In this document: in pieces, positions 60,571-64,000 of the stretch
How positions within the stretch are numbered: position 1 is the first letter of the stretch
How the letters are laid out: the number at the start of each line of letters is the position of its first letter
Assembly (NCBI RefSeq): GCF_041240605.1
Contig: NZ_CP162487.1
Location: forward strand, 1,247,001-1,311,000
DNA: 64,000 nt
Source: Xanthomonas sp. DAR 80977
GTDB taxonomy: Bacteria > Pseudomonadota > Gammaproteobacteria > Xanthomonadales > Xanthomonadaceae
Direction of reading: 5' to 3'
Notes under the pieces: generated by a model
Seen by the model: only the letters and a program-made list of their open reading frames with translations
Databases searched by the model: none
Told to the model about the DNA's origin: nothing
Program-made: the position numbers and the translations under genes

Positions 60571-62288
60571 GCGTGCAGTTCCGAAGGAATGAGGTGGCGG
60601 TGGGTGGGATAGGCGGGCAGGTCGACCAGGCCGCTGCGGTGCAGGAAGTCGCCGAAGCCTTCGCCGCTGTCGCGCTCGCCGGCGTAGCGCGCGAACAGCG
60701 GGTCCAGCGCGTCGAGGATTTCCGGCTCGGTGATGTTCTCGCGGTACAGCGTGTTCAGGCGCTGGCCGCGGTGATCGGCGCCGAGCATCAGGTTGTAGCG
60801 GCCGGGCGCCTTGCCGACCAGGGCGATCTCGGCCAGGTACGGCCGCGAGCAGCCGTTCGGGCAGCCGGAGATGCGCAGCAGGATCGGCGCCTCGCGCAGT
60901 CCGTGCCGGTCCAGCAGCGGCTCCAGCTTGCCGGCGAAGTCGGGCAGGTAGCGTTCGGCCTCGGCCATCGCCAGGCCGCAGGTCGGCAGCGCCACGCAGG
61001 CCATCGCCGCGCGCGCCAGCGCGGTGCGCGCCTGGTTGCCGGTGTCCAGCGCATGCGCGCGCACCAGGGTGTCGACCGCATCGCGCTGCGCGGCGGGAAT
61101 GCCGGCGATGACCAGGTTCTGGTTCGAGGTCATGCGGAAGTGCGCGCCATCGCCATCGCGCCGCAGCAGCTCGGCGATCTCGCGCAGCCCGCTGAGGTGG
61201 CGCGCGCCAGCGTCGTGGTCGGCGATGCGCCCGGCCGGCAGCGACAGGGTCAGGTGCGCGCGGCCGTCCTCGCCTTCGCTCCAGCCGTAGCGGTCGCCGT
61301 TGTGCTCGAACGCGAACGCGCGGGTCGGCTGCAGCGCGATGCCGGCGCGGCGCTGGATCTCGGCGACGACGGTGTCCAGGCCATGGTCGTCGATGGTGTA
61401 CTTGAAGCGTGCGCGCTTGCGCAGCGTGCGGTTGCCCAGATCGCGCTGGGTGGTGACCACCGCGGTGGCGACGTCGAGCAGCTGATCGCGTTCGATGAAG
61501 CCGATCACGTTGGCCACGCGCGGGTAGGTCTCGGCGTCGCCGTGGGTGGCGCCCATGCCGCCGCCGATGCTGACGTTGTAGCCGGCCAGCGCGCCGTCGG
61601 CATCGAGCACGCCGATGAAGCCGAGGTCGTTGGCGAACACGTCCACGTCGTTGACCGGCGGCAGCGCGAAGCCGATCTTGAACTTGCGCGGCAGATAGGT
61701 GTCGCCGTAGATCGGCTCCTGCTCCTGGCCGCTGCCGACCACCTGCTCCTCGTCCAGCCAGATCTCGTAGTAGGCGCGGGTATTGGGCAGCAGGTGCTCG
61801 GACACGCGCGCGGCATCGGCGTACAGCGTGGCATGCGCGCGCGAGGCCAGCGGGTTGGCCGCGACCTGCACGTTGCGGTTGACGTCGCCGCAGGCGGCCA
61901 GGGTATCGATCAGCGCGGCGTTGATCGCCTGCATCGTCGTCTTCAGCTCGCGCTTGATCACGCCATGGAACTGGAACGCCTGGCGGGTGGTGACGCGCAG
62001 CGAGTGGTTGCCGTAGGTGGTGGCGATGGCGTCGAGCTTGAGCCACTGCTCTGGCGTGATCACCCCGCCCGGCGTGCGCGTGCGGATCATGAACTGGTAG
62101 GCCGGCTCCAGCTTCTGCCGGCGCCGCTCGTCGCGCAGGTCGCGATCGTCCTGCTGGTAGCTGCCGTGGTACTTGATCAGCGTCTGGTCGTCCTCGCGCA
62201 GCGCGCCGGTGACCGGATCGGCCAGGCTCTGCAGCAACGACCCGCGCAGGCGGCGGCTTTCGGCCTTGATGTCTTCGACGTTGCTCAT
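60567..62288 (-). CDS. cysI: Sulfite reductase hemoprotein beta subunit
   Basis: A 573-residue subunit with siroheme and a [4Fe-4S] cluster that reduces sulfite to sulfide. The cluster ligands lie in [18 protein letters not shown] and [20 protein letters not shown]. The substrate-binding basic segments are [36 protein letters not shown] and the later [14 protein letters not shown]. The start at 62288 ([20 protein letters not shown]) matches the family. It is separated from cysJ by 123 bases holding a long inverted repeat. Its siroheme comes from CysG. Confidence 0.97.
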   Translation of the reverse strand: MSNVEDIKAESRRLRGSLLQSLADPVTGALREDDQTLIKYHGSYQQDDRDLRDERRRQKLEPAYQFMIRTRTPGGVITPEQWLKLDAIATTYGNHSLRVTTRQAFQFHGVIKRELKTTMQAINAALIDTLAACGDVNRNVQVAANPLASRAHATLYADAARVSEHLLPNTRAYYEIWLDEEQVVGSGQEQEPIYGDTYLPRKFKIGFALPPVNDVDVFANDLGFIGVLDADGALAGYNVSIGGGMGATHGDAETYPRVANVIGFIERDQLLDVATAVVTTQRDLGNRTLRKRARFKYTIDDHGLDTVVAEIQRRAGIALQPTRAFAFEHNGDRYGWSEGEDGRAHLTLSLPAGRIADHDAGARHLSGLREIAELLRRDGDGAHFRMTSNQNLVIAGIPAAQRDAVDTLVRAHALDTGNQARTALARAAMACVALPTCGLAMAEAERYLPDFAGKLEPLLDRHGLREAPILLRISGCPNGCSRPYLAEIALVGKAPGRYNLMLGADHRGQRLNTLYRENITEPEILDALDPLFARYAGERDSGEGFGDFLHRSGLVDLPAYPTHRHLIPSELHA

Positions 62289-62289
62289 C

Positions 62290-62410
62290 GCGGGATTCGG
62301 GAGTCGGGATTGGGGATTGGCAAAGCAGGAACGGAAAGGGCGGCCCGGCGACACGAAGACCGTGGGAGCCGGCGCTTGCGAATCCCCAATCCCGACTCCC
62401 CAATCCCGGC
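62290..62410. repeat. Inverted repeat of GGGATTC-type units between cysJ and cysI
   Basis: The left arm 62290-62320 starts GCGGGATTCGGGAGTCGGGA, and the reverse complement of the right arm (62379-62410) starts GCCGGGATTGGGGAGTCGGG. They match in all but two positions and one extra base over about 31, around a 58-base loop. In mRNA this would form a long stem inside the operon. Confidence 0.85.
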
Positions 62411-62411
62411 C

Positions 62412-64000
62412 TCAATAGACATCGCGCGCATACCGTCCCTCCCGCTGCAGCGCCGTGAGGTAGGCGGCCGCGTCTTCGGCGCTGTGCGCGCCGTGCTCGG
62501 CCACGATCTGCTGCAGCGTGGCGTGCACGTCCTTGCCCATGCCGATCGCGCCGCACACGTACAGGTGCGCGCCGTGCTGCAGCCAGTCGTAGACCTCGCG
62601 GCCGTGCTCGCGCAGGCGCTGCTGCACGTACACCTTGCCCGGCACGTTGCCGTCGCGCAGCGGCTGCACGTCGCGCGAGAACGCCAGCTCCAGCCGCTGC
62701 AGCTCGCCGCTGCGCAGCGCCTGCTGCCACTCGGCCTGGTACAGGAAGTCCTGGTTGAAGTGGCGGGCGCCGAAGAACAGCCAGTTGCGGCCGCTGGCGC
62801 CGCTCTCGGCGCGTTCCTGGACGAAGCCGCGGAACGGTGCCACGCCGGTGCCGGGGCCGATCATCAGGATGTCGCGGCTGGCGTCGGCCGGCACCCGGAA
62901 GCGTTCGTTGGGTTCGATGTAGACCGCGGCACTGTCGCCCTCGGCCAGGGCGGCCAGATGGCCGCTGGCCGCGCCGCCATGGGCGTGGCCGTGCGCCTGG
63001 TAGGCCAGCACGTCGACGGTGAGGTGGACCTCGTCGCCGACCCGCTTGCGGCTGGAGGCGATCGAGTACAGGCGCGGGGCCAGGGGCCGCAGCGCCTCCA
63101 GCAGCGCGCTGTGGTCCCAATCCGCCGGCCAGCGGCGCAGCACGTCGATCACCTGGTGATCGGCCAGCAACGCCGCCAGACCGGCGGTCTGGGTGGGGTC
63201 GAGCAGCTGTTCCAGCGCCGGCGCGGCTGCGCGGCGGGCGACCGCGGCCAGGAATGGCCGCGATGCCCGGGTCAGTTCGCGGTGCGTGGCGAGCCACTCG
63301 TGCAGGGGCAGAGTCTCCGCGCCGACGGTGACGTCGGCATGACCGTCCAGTCGCGTCGCCGTCAACACCGCCTCGACCAGCGCCGGCGGATTGCGGTGGC
63401 GGATGCCCAGCGCGTCGCCGGGCTCGTAGTGCAGGCCGCTGCCGGCCAGCGACAGCTCCAGGTGGCGCACGTCCTTGTCGGCCTCGCCATGCGCGGCATA
63501 GCGCGGACCCTTGAAGTCGCGGCCGCTGATGCGCTGGTTGGCCAGCACCTCGGCGGCGAACGGGCGCTCGTGGCTCCAGCTGGCGGTGGCGGCGCCGCGC
63601 AACGGGGTCACCGTCGCCGACGGCACGGCCGGGCCCTTCAGCAGCTCGCGTGCCTGCGCCAGCGCCTGCGCGCGCCACGGCGCCGCCACGGTGTCGATGT
63701 CCAGGTCGGCCTCGCCCGGCGGCAGCACCCGCTGCGCGCCGAGTTCGGCCAGGCGCGCGTCGATGCGCTTGCCGATGCCGCAGAAGTCGGCGTAGCTGGA
63801 ATCGCCCAGGCCGAGCACCGCGTACTTCAGTTCCGGCAGCTTGGGTGCGCGCCGGCCCTGCAGGAACTCGACCAGGCCGATCGCATCGTCCGGCGGATCG
63901 CCTTCGCCCTGGGTGCTGATGACCACGTACAACAGGCGCTCGCTGGTCAACTCGCGGGCCGGGTAGGCATCGGCGCGCAGCAGGCGCACGCTCAGCCCGG
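62412..64000 (-). CDS. cysJ: Sulfite reductase flavoprotein alpha subunit, 5' partial
   Basis: At least 529 residues are present; the gene runs off the window end inside its flavodoxin domain ([20 protein letters not shown] and [20 protein letters not shown]). The FAD domain shows [20 protein letters not shown], and the NADPH domain [50 protein letters not shown] and the C-terminal aromatic YARDVY. It passes electrons from NADPH to CysI. It is the first gene of the operon seen here; its promoter lies outside the window. Confidence 0.96.
   Translation of the reverse strand, partial: GLSVRLLRADAYPARELTSERLLYVVISTQGEGDPPDDAIGLVEFLQGRRAPKLPELKYAVLGLGDSSYADFCGIGKRIDARLAELGAQRVLPPGEADLDIDTVAAPWRAQALAQARELLKGPAVPSATVTPLRGAATASWSHERPFAAEVLANQRISGRDFKGPRYAAHGEADKDVRHLELSLAGSGLHYEPGDALGIRHRNPPALVEAVLTATRLDGHADVTVGAETLPLHEWLATHRELTRASRPFLAAVARRAAAPALEQLLDPTQTAGLAALLADHQVIDVLRRWPADWDHSALLEALRPLAPRLYSIASSRKRVGDEVHLTVDVLAYQAHGHAHGGAASGHLAALAEGDSAAVYIEPNERFRVPADASRDILMIGPGTGVAPFRGFVQERAESGASGRNWLFFGARHFNQDFLYQAEWQQALRSGELQRLELAFSRDVQPLRDGNVPGKVYVQQRLREHGREVYDWLQHGAHLYVCGAIGMGKDVHATLQQIVAEHGAHSAEDAAAYLTALQREGRYARDVY

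Overview
This window is a high-GC chromosomal segment from a Xanthomonadaceae bacterium, most probably a Xanthomonas. The supporting signs are a glycolytic run of gap, pgk, pyk and class I fba, a purine-breakdown operon whose urate-oxidising step is an HpyO-type flavoprotein (a type I recall being described from Xanthomonas campestris), a TonB receptor with a PepSY protein, and many copies of the 'tgtaggagcggcttcagccgcg' type of REP repeat. No rRNA, tRNA, CRISPR array or insertion sequence was recognised.

Layout. 1-2838: 3' part of gapA with a terminator, then three small exported proteins. 3113-7224: a TetR regulator divergent from an Old Yellow Enzyme and two short-chain dehydrogenases, followed by two decayed gene remnants. 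7259-12644: a chemoreceptor-like protein with an unusual domain order, and a DUF2339/DUF3999 membrane pair. 12885-17833: pgk, a HAD phosphatase, pyk and class I fba, the last two with clear terminators. 17962-20782: a divergent two-component pair. 20970-28689: a two-partner secretion locus with a transporter and a 2002-residue adhesin. 28954-30626: a macro-domain protein, a small L7/L12-like membrane protein and a broken methyltransferase gene.

30627-47699 is the richest part. It holds a nucleoside hydrolase, an AtzE-type amidase with an apparent AtzG-like N-terminus, an HpxW-type oxamate hydrolase, a TPR protein and a LysR regulator. A tightly coupled ten-gene operon follows: allantoate amidohydrolase, ureidoglycine transaminase, puuE, hpxZ, uraD, hpyO, uraH, xdhA, xdhB and xdhC. 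Together these can take purine nucleosides through xanthine, urate, HIU, OHCU, allantoin, allantoate and ureidoglycine towards oxalurate and oxamate. A sigma-70-like promoter with a LysR-type box near -65, an upstream ORF and an apparent frameshift lie in front of the operon.

48143-54390 holds cysK and cysG divergent from cysB, a LURP-one-like protein, a GAF histidine kinase and arsH. 54365-55170 completes a compact arsRCH unit with no efflux gene. 55501-59512 is a probable metal-linked uptake locus (DUF2946, TonB receptor, PepSY protein). The window ends inside a cysJ-cysI-cysH sulfate-reduction operon on the minus strand. Two ~113-bp-period REP arrays sit between convergent gene pairs (xdhC/cysK and PepSY/cysH).
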